This document shows, one piece after another, positions 44,499 to 53,549 of a stretch of DNA of 64,000 nt (position 1 is the first letter of the stretch; each line of letters opens with the position of its first letter). Below the pieces are notes generated by a model. It had not been told where the DNA came from. It worked only from the letters and a program-made list of their open reading frames with translations, and did not search any database. Location of the stretch: positions 2,790,001 through 2,854,000 of the forward strand of contig NZ_CP016162.1 of the NCBI RefSeq assembly GCF_001941865.1. Direction: 5' to 3'. The stretch comes from Pseudomonas alcaliphila JAB1 (GTDB taxonomy: Bacteria > Pseudomonadota > Gammaproteobacteria > Pseudomonadales > Pseudomonadaceae). A program made the translations under genes and the position numbers.

Positions 44499-45842
44499 AT
44501 GCCCAGCTGCTCTCTGCACCCTCTTCCTTACCGCACCGACCCCAGCGACTACTTCCAGCGCATTCGCCAGGCCCCCGGCGCCGTACTGCTGGATGCCGGA
44601 CGACCGAATGCCACGCGTGGACGCTATGACCTTATGAGCGCCTGGCCATTGGCAGAACTGGCGCCTACGCCCGACGAATCGGCCAACGACTTTCTGCAAC
44701 GTCTGCGAGGCGCATTGCAGAGCCTCGGCCCCGCCGAGGCTCCAGCACAGCAGGAGCTGCCATTCGTCGGTGGTTTGATCGGCTACCTGTCTTATGACTT
44801 CGGCCGCCGCCTGGAAGTGCTGCCCGAACAGAGCGTCGATGATCTCGATCTCGAGGATGCTCGTTTCGGTCTCTACGCCTGGGCGCTGATCAGCGATCAC
44901 CAGCTGGGTACCAGCGCCCTGCTGTTTCACCCGGCGCTGCCGGAGGCAGAGCGCCAGCGCCTGCGGACGCTGTTCGATTCAGCGCATGGCAAAGAACTCG
45001 CGCCCTTCCGACTGACTCAGCCGTTCCAGGCCGCTATTGACCAGCACCGCTATCGCCAGGCGATCGAGCGCATCCAGGGCTACATCCTCGCTGGCGATTG
45101 CTATCAGGTGAATTTCGCCCAGCGCTTTCAGGCGCCCTGCACGGGTGATCCCTGGGCGGCTTACCTGGCACTGCGCCAGGCCTGCCCCACGCCTTTCTCG
45201 GGTTTTCAGAGCCTGGGCGATGGCGACGCCATTCTCAGCCTGTCGCCCGAGCGCTTTCTCAAGGTCAGCAACGGTCAGGTGGAAACCCGTCCGATCAAGG
45301 GCACTCGGCGCCGCGGCGATGACACCGACGATGATCAAGCGCAGGCGCAGGAGCTGTTGGCGAGCAGCAAGGACCGCGCCGAGAACCTGATGATCGTCGA
45401 TCTGCTGCGCAACGATCTGGGCCGCAGCTGCCGCATCGGTTCGGTGAAAGTACCGGAGCTGTTCGCCCTGGAGAGTTATCCCAACGTGCATCATCTGGTC
45501 AGTTGCGTCACCGCCGAGCTGGCGCCCGGCAAGGATGCGCTGGACCTGATCGCCTGCAGTTTCCCTGGTGGCTCCATCACCGGCGCACCGAAGATCCGCG
45601 CCATGCAGATCATCGATGAGCTGGAGCCGACACGGCGCGGGCTCTACTGCGGCTCCTTGCTGTATCTGGACGTGCGCGGCGAGATGGACAGCTCCATCGC
45701 CATTCGCAGCCTGCTGGTCAAGGATGGCAAGGTCAGTTGCTGGGGTGGCGGCGGCATCGTCGCCGACTCCAACTGGCAGGCCGAATATCAGGAATCCATC
45801 ACCAAGGTGAAGGTATTGCTGGAGACGCTGGAGGGGCTTTAG
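44499..45842 (+). CDS. pabB: Aminodeoxychorismate synthase, component I
   Basis: The 447 aa protein is the chorismate-converting subunit for p-aminobenzoate in folate synthesis. The chorismate-binding domain shows GDCYQVNFAQRF, RPIKGTRRRG, LMIVDLLRNDLGR and FPGGSITGAPKIRAMQIIDELE. The anthranilate synthase subunit TrpE is related, but the N-terminal PYRTDPSDYFQRIRQAPGAVLLD block and the thrH-pabB order point to PabB. I start at 44499; an upstream ATG at 44445 adds residues unlike the family. A REP pair follows. Confidence 0.92.
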   Translation: MPSCSLHPLPYRTDPSDYFQRIRQAPGAVLLDAGRPNATRGRYDLMSAWPLAELAPTPDESANDFLQRLRGALQSLGPAEAPAQQELPFVGGLIGYLSYDFGRRLEVLPEQSVDDLDLEDARFGLYAWALISDHQLGTSALLFHPALPEAERQRLRTLFDSAHGKELAPFRLTQPFQAAIDQHRYRQAIERIQGYILAGDCYQVNFAQRFQAPCTGDPWAAYLALRQACPTPFSGFQSLGDGDAILSLSPERFLKVSNGQVETRPIKGTRRRGDDTDDDQAQAQELLASSKDRAENLMIVDLLRNDLGRSCRIGSVKVPELFALESYPNVHHLVSCVTAELAPGKDALDLIACSFPGGSITGAPKIRAMQIIDELEPTRRGLYCGSLLYLDVRGEMDSSIAIRSLLVKDGKVSCWGGGGIVADSNWQAEYQESITKVKVLLETLEGL

Positions 45843-45844
45843 AA

Positions 45845-45900
45845 ACGTAGGGCGGGTGCAACCCGCCAGATCGCGATGGCGGGTTGCACCCGCCCTACGT
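45845..45900. repeat. Inverted pair of REP elements, family D (perfect)
   Basis: Two GTAG + ggcgggt/acccgcc hairpins face each other, forming a perfect 23-bp inverted repeat with a 10-nt spacer. The pair fills the gap between the convergent pabB and thrH genes. Confidence 0.8.
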
Positions 45901-45903
45901 CAG

Positions 45904-46521
45904 CTACAGGCTCAGCTTGCGGTTCGATGCCTTGAGGAATTCCTGCTTCAGATCCTCGTAGGTATGCACCGCCGGGAATTGTGGGAACTCGCGGATCACG
46001 TTTTCCGGCGCATGGAACAGGATGCCGGCATGGGCTTCGCTGAGCATGGTGGTGTCGTTGTACGAATCGCCAGCAGCGATAACGCGGTAGTACAGGCTCT
46101 TGAAGGCGAGAACGGATTGGCGCTTGGGATCCTTCTGGCGCAGCTGGTAGCTGACCACCCGATCGTTCTCATCGGTGATCAGGCGGTGGCACAGCAGAGT
46201 CGGGAAACCGAGCTGACGCATCAGCGGCTGGGAGAACTCGTAGAAGGTGTCGGAGAGAATCACCACCTGAAAACGTTCACGCAGCCAGTCGACGAACTCC
46301 ACTGCGCCATCGAGCGGCTTCAGGGTAGCGATCACGTCCTGAATGTCCTTCAACTTCAGGCCATGCTCATCGAGAATGCGCAGGCGTTGCTGCATCAGCA
46401 CGTCGTAATCGGGGATGTCGCGGGTGGTCGCCTTGAGCGACTCGATGCCGGTTTTTTCCGCAAAGGCGATCCAGATTTCCGGGACCAGTACGCCTTCCAG
46501 GTCGAGACACGCGATTTCCAC
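45904..46521 (-). CDS. thrH: Bifunctional phosphoserine phosphatase / homoserine phosphotransferase
   Basis: The 205 aa HAD-superfamily protein has CLDLEGVLVPEIW, a ThrH-type motif I (Asp7, Glu9 in place of the second Asp), VVILSDTFYE as motif II and AAGDSYNDT as motif IV. P. aeruginosa ThrH dephosphorylates phosphoserine and can pass phosphate to homoserine. The start is GTG 46521, with GAGGAG upstream. The gene order pabB-thrH-cysH-cysB is preserved. Confidence 0.93.
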   Translation of the reverse strand: MEIACLDLEGVLVPEIWIAFAEKTGIESLKATTRDIPDYDVLMQQRLRILDEHGLKLKDIQDVIATLKPLDGAVEFVDWLRERFQVVILSDTFYEFSQPLMRQLGFPTLLCHRLITDENDRVVSYQLRQKDPKRQSVLAFKSLYYRVIAAGDSYNDTTMLSEAHAGILFHAPENVIREFPQFPAVHTYEDLKQEFLKASNRKLSL

Positions 46522-46696
46522 AGGCCACTCCTCGGTTGAGCCAAAAAGGAGCCGGCACTCTAGCCGCTGGGCTTGCCTGGCGCAACGTAGCCTTCTTATA
46601 ACTGAAACGAAGGACGTAAAATGCCTTAGTTATTTAGCCGCATAACCAGCCTTTGCTACCATCGCGCCTTCACGCACACGATCTGGAATCCTCACC

Positions 46697-47317
46697 ATGG
46701 AACTCGACCTGGACGCGCTCAACGCCGAATTCGGTAACCAGCCTGAAAAGCTGGTGCAGTGGGCCATAGGGCTGGGCAAACCCGCCATCTGCACCACCAA
46801 CTTCCGCCCCTTCGAAGCGGTGATCCTGCACATGGTCAGCCAGGTCAAGCCGGATATTCCGGTGGTCTGGATGGACAGCGGCTACAACACCGAAGCCACC
46901 TATCGCTTCGCCGACGAGGTGACCCGCAAGCTGGGCCTCAACCTGATCACCTACCTACCCAAGCGCTCACGCGCGCACCGCGAGGCTATCGACGGCCCGG
47001 TGCCTGGCCTGGATGATCCGCGCCACGCCGCGTTCACCGAGGAAGTGAAGCTCGAGCCCTTCGCCCGCGCCCTGCGCGAGACCGCACCCAGCGTCTGGTT
47101 CACCGCCCTGCGTGCCACCGACACCGCCGTGCGCGCGCAGATGGACCCCATCAGCATCAACCCGGACGGCCTGATCAAAGTCGCCCCGCTGCTGCACTGG
47201 TCCTCCAAGGATCTGTATCAGTACCTGGTCGCCCACGACCTGCCGAACGAGTTCGATTACTTCGACCCGACCAAGGGTGAAGACAATCGCGAGTGCGGCC
47301 TGCACCTCAGTCATTGA
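46697..47317 (+). CDS. cysH: PAPS-reductase-family protein without the Fe-S cysteines
   Basis: The 206 aa COG0175 protein reduces (phospho)adenosine phosphosulfate to sulfite or is a close relative. It has the PP-loop-like VVWMDSGYNTEATYRFADEV region and ends with the catalytic cysteine motif ECGLH (Cys200). The CC…CxxC motif that binds the [4Fe-4S] cluster of APS reductases such as P. aeruginosa CysH is absent. It is shorter than the about 244 aa E. coli enzyme, lacking the segment before the catalytic tail. By motif it should use PAPS rather than APS, but specificity is unproven. Its position beside cysB and thrH is that of cysH. Confidence 0.8.
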   Translation: MELDLDALNAEFGNQPEKLVQWAIGLGKPAICTTNFRPFEAVILHMVSQVKPDIPVVWMDSGYNTEATYRFADEVTRKLGLNLITYLPKRSRAHREAIDGPVPGLDDPRHAAFTEEVKLEPFARALRETAPSVWFTALRATDTAVRAQMDPISINPDGLIKVAPLLHWSSKDLYQYLVAHDLPNEFDYFDPTKGEDNRECGLHLSH

Positions 47318-47333
47318 TTGAAGCTGGCTAGAA

Positions 47334-47367
47334 CGAAACATGGCGCCCTTGGGCGCCATGTTTCGTT
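47334..47367. terminator. Strong bidirectional terminator-like hairpin
   Basis: acgaaacatggcgccc / gggcgccatgtttcgt forms a long near-perfect stem between convergent cysH and cysB. Short T runs are only partly present, so it may mainly protect 3' ends. Confidence 0.65.
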
Positions 47368-47381
47368 TCAGTTGTTTTGCT

Positions 47382-48365
<984 letters not shown>

Positions 48366-48461
48366 TCAGAGCAGTAAGGCAGGCCAACAACTGCCAACGC
48401 CGTATATAACCATATTATTGGTTTAACCGAACAGCCTAGAACGTTTTATTAGGTGCCCCTT

Positions 48462-48962
48462 TTACAAATCTCCATGACCGCGATGCTGCAGCATGGGCAC
48501 CAGGTACACCGGCGCCTCCGACAACTGCACGATGCGCGCAGCCGTGCGTCCCAGCGGCACGGCAAGGTCTGCGCCATGGCTATGACTGCCTACGACCAGC
48601 AGATCCACCCCAAGTTTCTGCGCTTCCTCAAGAATCACCGCAGGCGGATCCCCCTGAAGTACCCGCACCGCACGAATCAACTGGAGATCCTGCTGACCCT
48701 CACCCAGTTCGTCGCGAAAGCCCTCCAGCACACGCTGCTCGATACTGGCCATGACGGTATTCAGCCCATTACGACGCAACTCCCCGAGGGTGTCCTCGTC
48801 CAGGTAGGTCTGCAGCACGGATTCGGCGAATAGCCCCATGGGCTCAACCGCGTGCACCACATATAGATCGGCCTTGAAGCTGCGGCTCATAGCGAGGGCG
48901 TGCTGCAGCACGTAGGAGGCGTAAAGCCCCAGATCGGTGGCATAGAGTATCGAGCGGATCAC
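48462..48962 (-). CDS. Universal stress protein (UspA family)
   Basis: The 166 aa protein starts IRSILYATDLGLYASYVLQHALA. It has the UspA ATP-binding end motif VVGSHSHGADLAVPLGRTAARIVQLSEAPVYLVP, of the G-x2-G-x9-G-S/T type in altered form (GSHSHGA…LGRTA). The start is GTG 48962 behind GAGGAGG. A role in stress or anaerobic survival is likely but not shown. It is syntenic with the P. aeruginosa usp gene near cysB. Confidence 0.88.
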   Translation of the reverse strand: MIRSILYATDLGLYASYVLQHALAMSRSFKADLYVVHAVEPMGLFAESVLQTYLDEDTLGELRRNGLNTVMASIEQRVLEGFRDELGEGQQDLQLIRAVRVLQGDPPAVILEEAQKLGVDLLVVGSHSHGADLAVPLGRTAARIVQLSEAPVYLVPMLQHRGHGDL

Positions 48963-49057
48963 GCGGCCTCCTCGACTGCTGGCACAGGCCCTTGATTGAG
49001 CTTAGCAGCGCATCAGACAAAGCAAGATCGGCAGCGTTATTTAGGACGAATGGCTAT

Positions 49058-49079
49058 ATGCAGGCGCTTGGGCGCCTGC
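49058..49079 (-). terminator. Hairpin downstream of the 5'-nucleotidase gene
   Basis: tgcaggcgc / gcgcctgca stem 13 nt past the stop. There is no clear T tract, so the terminator assignment is tentative. Confidence 0.4.
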
Positions 49080-49091
49080 ACAGGCCCAGGC

Positions 49092-49997
49092 TCAGGGCAC
49101 CAACTCGTTGCTGACGCCATGGGGGACATGACCGGTCGCCACCACCTGGCGAGCTTTTTCACAGTGTCCGGTCTGGTCATCGAAGAACACATCGGCAGCG
49201 AAGGCCTCCAGCACCGCCGACTTGTCCAGCCCGCCAAGGAAGAAGGATTCATCCAGACGGATGTTCCATTCGCGCAGGGTACGAATCACACGCTCATGTG
49301 CCGGCGCCGAACGCGCGGTAACCAACGCCGTACGAATCGGGCATTCGGCTTCAGGAAATTCCTGCTGCAGCGCATGCAACGCGGCGAGAAACGGCTTGAA
49401 AGGCCCGCCTGGCAGGGCCTGCCGAGCAGCTTCGCGCTCATGATCCTGGAACGCGTTGAGGCCGCCACTCTGGTAGACGCGCTCGGAGTCGTCGGAAAAC
49501 AGTACGGCATCGCCATCGAAGGCAATACGCAGCTCGTTGCTGTTCGCCCGCCGCGCGCCACCGGAAAGCAGCGTGGCCGCACCGAAACCAGCTTTCAGTG
49601 CGTTGCGCACATCATCGGCGTGGGTGGACAGAAACAGATGACAGCCAAAGGCCGCCAGGTAAGGATCGGGGCTACGGCCGCCGACGAAGGCGGCGCGGGA
49701 TATGCCGAGCCCGTAGTGCTGGATCGAGTTGAACGCGCGCAGCCCGGTATCGGCGCTGTTACGCGACACCAGGATGACCTCCACGCGCTGTTCGCTGAGC
49801 CGTGTGTTCAGCCCAAGCAGCTTCTCCACCAGCGGAAAGGCGTCGCCCGGCATCAGCACTTCGTCTTCATGCTCGATCTGATAGCGGCGATAGGCTTCCA
49901 CCCCTTCGCTTTCGTAGATCTGGTGACTTTCACTCAGATCGAACAGCGCCCGCGAGGAAATCGCCAGCACCAGTTTGTCCCCCAGCCCCTTACCCAT
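49092..49997 (-). CDS. Cytosolic 5'-nucleotidase family protein
   Basis: The 301 aa protein belongs to the 5_nucleotid (PF06189-like) family. It starts GDKLVLAISSRALFDLSESHQIYESEGVEAYRRYQ and has FDGDAVLFSDDSERVYQ, a HAD-type acidic motif, in the middle and AADVFFDDQTGHCE at the end. It dephosphorylates nucleoside monophosphates, but the preferred substrate is unknown. Its stop is 94 nt from the end of the nearest gene, and it starts just 2 nt after the panE-like gene ends, so the two are co-transcribed. Confidence 0.87.
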   Translation of the reverse strand: MGKGLGDKLVLAISSRALFDLSESHQIYESEGVEAYRRYQIEHEDEVLMPGDAFPLVEKLLGLNTRLSEQRVEVILVSRNSADTGLRAFNSIQHYGLGISRAAFVGGRSPDPYLAAFGCHLFLSTHADDVRNALKAGFGAATLLSGGARRANSNELRIAFDGDAVLFSDDSERVYQSGGLNAFQDHEREAARQALPGGPFKPFLAALHALQQEFPEAECPIRTALVTARSAPAHERVIRTLREWNIRLDESFFLGGLDKSAVLEAFAADVFFDDQTGHCEKARQVVATGHVPHGVSNELVP

Positions 49998-49999
49998 GC

Positions 50000-50956
50000 T
50001 TAGGCCTCCCGGCGAGTCTGAATGAAACGTAGCGCCTGATACAGGGCGCGTACCTTGGGCATATCGAAACCCGCGGCATCCGCAGCCGCCAGAGGCGCTT
50101 CATAGATAGCGTGCAGCTCGGCCGGTCGCCCCTGGGCAAAGTCGTGGTACATGCTCGGCAGGTAATCGGGCATGCGCTGCGTGGCGGCCAGCAATTTGTC
50201 CGCATAGCTGTCCGGCATGGCGTAGCCCAGTGCCTGAGCAGCCTGCACCACTTCCTGCATCATGTCAGCGATCAGTGCGCGGCTGTCGGCATTACTCATC
50301 AGGCGCCGCGTATCGGCATTGAGCAGCACCGACAGGCCGTTATAAGGGATATTCCATACCAGCTTCTGCCAGCGCGTCTGTGCCAGATCACGCATCGCCG
50401 CCGAATCCAGGCTGGTGCTGCGCAGCAGGCTCGCCCCCTCCTCGACCAGCGCCAGGTGCGCCTCATCGTCGGTCAACGGCCCGGAGTGATAGGCCAGGTT
50501 GATCGCCCCCAGCGCCTGATGCTCGATCACGCCCGGTGCACTGCGATGAACGCAGATGTAGCAGAGCCCGCCCAGCAGATGCAGGTCATCGCTCAACAGT
50601 GGGCGCAGTTCATCTTCCACTGCCAGGCCATTTTGCAGCAGCACTACCTTGGCGCCTGGTGCTGCGGCCTTGGCAATCAGCGGCGCCAGCTCGGCATTGG
50701 CCGTGGCCTTTGCACCGACCAGCAACCAGTCGCACGGTGGCATCTCGTCGACATGCTGGTAGGCCTGTACCGGCGCCAGGTTCAGTGCACCATGTACCGC
50801 GCTGTTCAACTGCAGGCCTCGCTCGACCACCGCGCCGTACTCGCTACGCAGCAAAAAGTGCACATCATGACCCGCGCGAGCCAGCAGCATTCCGTAGAAA
50901 CCGCCAATGGCACCGGTACCGATGATGCCGATACGCGGCGCAGGGTATTGAGACAT
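50000..50956 (-). CDS. 2-dehydropantoate 2-reductase family protein
   Basis: The 318 aa protein has the NADPH-binding IGIIGTGAIGGFYGMLLARAG motif (residues 9-29) and the catalytic lysine segment WQKLVWNIPYNGLSVLLN. It resembles PanE/ApbA, which reduces ketopantoate for coenzyme A. Several such paralogues exist in pseudomonads, so I leave the symbol blank. It overlaps the thioredoxin-like gene by 1 nt and is followed by the nucleotidase gene, giving a three-gene unit. Confidence 0.85.
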   Translation of the reverse strand: MSQYPAPRIGIIGTGAIGGFYGMLLARAGHDVHFLLRSEYGAVVERGLQLNSAVHGALNLAPVQAYQHVDEMPPCDWLLVGAKATANAELAPLIAKAAAPGAKVVLLQNGLAVEDELRPLLSDDLHLLGGLCYICVHRSAPGVIEHQALGAINLAYHSGPLTDDEAHLALVEEGASLLRSTSLDSAAMRDLAQTRWQKLVWNIPYNGLSVLLNADTRRLMSNADSRALIADMMQEVVQAAQALGYAMPDSYADKLLAATQRMPDYLPSMYHDFAQGRPAELHAIYEAPLAAADAAGFDMPKVRALYQALRFIQTRREA

Positions 50957-51342
50957 CAGGGAAGCTCCTCAGCCGGGCGAAGCAGGGCCTCGCCCATGGC
51001 GTTAACCAGATCGGAATGGGTAAGACGCGTGTGCAATGCGCCAAAGAAATGACCGTCCTTGACCAGAAACAGCGCCGGCAGATGGAATACCTCATATCGC
51101 GTCACCAATCCGGCGTTATGCCCGGCATCGACCCAGCACAGGCGCTCTATGGGCAGCGGCATGCCAGGCAAGGCCTGACGTGCCCAGCGGCAGCTGGCAC
51201 AGCCCGTGCTTGTGAACACCAGTAGCGAGGTCCCGGGAAGATCGAGTAGCCGGCGGTCGGCATCCAGATCGGTCAATTCCAATTGCGTCGCTATACTGAA
51301 TTCATTGATGTCAGTTTGCCTGCATTCAAGGTCGGTGTTCAT
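50956..51342 (-). CDS. Thioredoxin-like protein
   Basis: The 128 aa protein has the redox pair CASC (Cys48/Cys51) in FTSTGCASCRWARQALPG and the cis-proline region VFHLPALFLVKDG, a thioredoxin fold. No signal peptide is evident, so it is probably cytosolic. The start at 51342 shares bases with the start of the PilZ gene on the other strand. No ribosome site is visible for this start, and a downstream TTG is possible, so its true N-terminus is uncertain. Confidence 0.78.
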   Translation of the reverse strand: MNTDLECRQTDINEFSIATQLELTDLDADRRLLDLPGTSLLVFTSTGCASCRWARQALPGMPLPIERLCWVDAGHNAGLVTRYEVFHLPALFLVKDGHFFGALHTRLTHSDLVNAMGEALLRPAEELP

Positions 51343-51754
51343 GCGTAAGTTTCTGCGTCATCCAAGCGACATGCCGGTTGAACTGGTGCTGCGCAAACAA
51401 GCCTGCATTCCTCGGCAGCGGCTGAACAATATCAGCCTGGGTGGGGTTGCATGCAACTCGACACGCGGCTTTCGCCGCGGCACCTCGGTCGAACTGCGCA
51501 TCCCACTACTGGGCGAACAGGCACGCTACCCCGGCGTAGTGGCCTGGTGTCGGCGCCAGGACACCGATTATCTGGTAGGCATCGCTTTTCTCGATGAAGA
51601 CACCCTGTTCCGCGCGCGCATGGTCGAGCAGGTTTGCCAGATTCAACATTACCGACAACAGCTGGAGCAGGCATCAGGCCACCCCATGGCCATCGAGCAG
51701 TGCGCTCAGGACTGGATTGCCAAGCATGCCGCCGAATTTCCCTATCTCGCCTGA
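51341..51754 (+). CDS. PilZ-domain (c-di-GMP-binding) protein
   Basis: The 137 aa protein is essentially a single PilZ domain. It has the R-x3-R motif at residues 2-6 (RKFLR) and N-x-S-x-G-G at 30-35 (NISLGG), both needed to bind c-di-GMP. It could tie the neighbouring functions to surface or biofilm signalling. The ATG at 51341 overlaps the start codon of the divergent thioredoxin-like gene, so its promoter must lie inside that coding sequence; TATACT at 51291-51296 is a -10 candidate. Confidence 0.83.
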   Translation: MRKFLRHPSDMPVELVLRKQACIPRQRLNNISLGGVACNSTRGFRRGTSVELRIPLLGEQARYPGVVAWCRRQDTDYLVGIAFLDEDTLFRARMVEQVCQIQHYRQQLEQASGHPMAIEQCAQDWIAKHAAEFPYLA

Positions 51755-51947
51755 ATACGCTGCAACCACCCAACAACGAAGGTAACAAGCCACCTCATAC
51801 TGCCACTCTATGAGGCTTATTGAACTTAACGCCCATTGTCGCGCAGCCCCGTACGCGCTAAGGTTCGGCTCCCCCTGCGCCAACTAGCTGTGCACCGCCA
51901 CAGGGGATCGCTGGCGGCCGGCACCCGTGACCTGACGACCTGACCCG

Positions 51948-53036
51948 ATGAATAGCACGATGGCTGATTTACCGATCGACGACCTCAACGTCGCTTCCAA
52001 CGAAACCCTGATCACCCCCGATCAGCTCAAACGCGAAATCCCCCTGACCGATGCCGCACTGAAAACCGTGGCCCATGGCCGTCAGGTGGTACGCGACATC
52101 CTCGACGGCAAGGATCATCGCCTGTTCGTGGTCGTCGGCCCTTGCTCCATCCACGATATCAAGGCCGCTCACGAGTATGCCGAGCGCCTCAAGGTACTGG
52201 CTGCCGAGCTGTCCGATAGCCTGTTCCTGGTCATGCGCGTGTACTTCGAGAAGCCACGCACCACGGTCGGTTGGAAAGGTCTGATCAACGATCCGTACCT
52301 GGACGACTCGTTCAAGATCCAGGACGGTCTGCACATCGGCCGCAAGCTGCTGCGCGACCTGGCGGAAATGGGCCTGCCCACCGCCACCGAGGCGCTCGAC
52401 CCGATTTCCCCGCAGTACCTGCAGGACCTGATCAGCTGGTCGGCCATCGGCGCGCGCACCACCGAATCCCAGACCCACCGCGAAATGGCCTCGGGCCTGT
52501 CCTCGGCCGTTGGCTTCAAGAACGGTACCGACGGCGGTCTGACCGTGGCCATCAACGCCCTGCAATCGGTTTCCAGCCCGCACCGCTTCCTCGGCATCAA
52601 CCAGGAAGGTGGCGTATCCATCGTCACCACCAAGGGCAATGCCTATGGCCACGTGGTACTGCGCGGTGGCAACGGCAAGCCGAACTACGACTCGGTCAGC
52701 GTTGCCATTTGTGAGCAGGAACTGACAAAAGCCGGCATTCGCCCGAACATCATGGTCGACTGCAGCCACGCCAACTCCAACAAGGACCCGGCTCTGCAGC
52801 CGCTGGTGCTGGAGAACGTGGCCAACCAGATTCTCGAAGGCAACAACTCCATCGTTGGCCTGATGGTCGAGAGCCACCTGGGCTGGGGCAGCCAGTCGAT
52901 TCCGAAGGATCTGTGCGACCTCAAGTACGGCGTATCCATCACCGATGCCTGCATCGACTGGGATACCACCGAGAAGAGCCTGCGCGGCATGCACGCCAAG
53001 CTCAAGGACGTACTGCCCAAGCGCCCTCGCGGCTAA
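51948..53036 (+). CDS. 3-deoxy-D-arabino-heptulosonate 7-phosphate (DAHP) synthase
   Basis: The 362 aa class I DAHP synthase condenses PEP and erythrose-4-phosphate, opening the shikimate pathway. Landmarks are VVGPCSIHD, KPRTTVGWKGLINDP and GIRPNIMVDCSHANSNKDP, which carries the metal-binding cysteine/histidine area. Which aromatic amino acid inhibits it (AroF/G/H type) cannot be decided here. MADLPIDD at 51960 is an alternative start. A terminator follows. Confidence 0.94.
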   Translation: MNSTMADLPIDDLNVASNETLITPDQLKREIPLTDAALKTVAHGRQVVRDILDGKDHRLFVVVGPCSIHDIKAAHEYAERLKVLAAELSDSLFLVMRVYFEKPRTTVGWKGLINDPYLDDSFKIQDGLHIGRKLLRDLAEMGLPTATEALDPISPQYLQDLISWSAIGARTTESQTHREMASGLSSAVGFKNGTDGGLTVAINALQSVSSPHRFLGINQEGGVSIVTTKGNAYGHVVLRGGNGKPNYDSVSVAICEQELTKAGIRPNIMVDCSHANSNKDPALQPLVLENVANQILEGNNSIVGLMVESHLGWGSQSIPKDLCDLKYGVSITDACIDWDTTEKSLRGMHAKLKDVLPKRPRG

Positions 53037-53051
53037 GGGCGCAGCACAATG

Positions 53052-53079
53052 AAAACGCCGGGCATTGCCCGGCGTTTTT
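53052..53079 (+). terminator. Rho-independent terminator of the DAHP synthase gene
   Basis: aaaacgccgggc / gcccggcgttttt lies 15 nt after the stop. Confidence 0.9.
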
Positions 53080-53094
53080 GTATCCGCATTCAAC

Positions 53095-53116
53095 GTAGGG
53101 TGGGCTTCAGCCCACC
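53095..53116 (+). repeat. REP element, family E, single copy
   Basis: GTAG followed by ggtgggc/gcccacc hairpin with loop TTCA, in the gap before the acetyltransferase gene. Confidence 0.7.
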
Positions 53117-53131
53117 ACCCCGAACCGACTC

Positions 53132-53404
53132 CTACTGGTGACGCGAACGTCGCTCCATGTAGCGCTCGACATAGGAGCACGACGGAATCACCGTGTAGCC
53201 CTTGCCTTCGGCATATTGCAGGGCATGCTCGGTCAGCGCGGCGGCGATGCCACGGCCACGCAGGCCGTTGGGTACGAAGGTGCGATAGATATCCAGCGTC
53301 TGCTTGCCCAGATCCATATAGGCCAGATAGGCACGATCACCGTCGACGGTGGTCACGAACTGGTGACTCGCCTGGTCATGGTGGATGGACAACCCGTCGC
53401 TCAT
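53132..53404 (-). CDS. Small GNAT-fold (Gcn5-related) acetyltransferase
   Basis: The 90 aa protein matches the short YjdJ/GCN5-like family. It has YMDLGKQTLDIYRTFVPNGLRGRGIAAALTEHAL, with the acetyl-CoA-binding R-G-x-G-I-A signature at residues about 52-57, and CSYVERYMERR at the end. I start at ATG 53404, with GAGGAG five nt before it; GTG 53410 is also in frame. The target is unknown. Confidence 0.86.
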   Translation of the reverse strand: MSDGLSIHHDQASHQFVTTVDGDRAYLAYMDLGKQTLDIYRTFVPNGLRGRGIAAALTEHALQYAEGKGYTVIPSCSYVERYMERRSRHQ

Positions 53405-53549
53405 CTTCACTCCTCTAGCCGCAAACCGTTAGCGGCGCATCTATTTTTACTTCATACCGGTGCTTTGGCAAAAGCGCAAATTCTGCTGCCACTTCCGACC
53501 ATGCCATTGGCCAAGCTTATCAGCCGCCGAACCGCCCAGCCACGAGCAA

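Noticed and set aside
45845..45900. Perfect inverted repeat considered as insertion-sequence ends
   Set aside because: The arms are separated by only 10 nt and contain no transposase; they match the REP format.
48990..49003. TTGATTGAGCTTAG near the universal stress protein as an ANR/Fnr box
   Set aside because: Only the left half-site matches; the right half (ATCAA) is missing.
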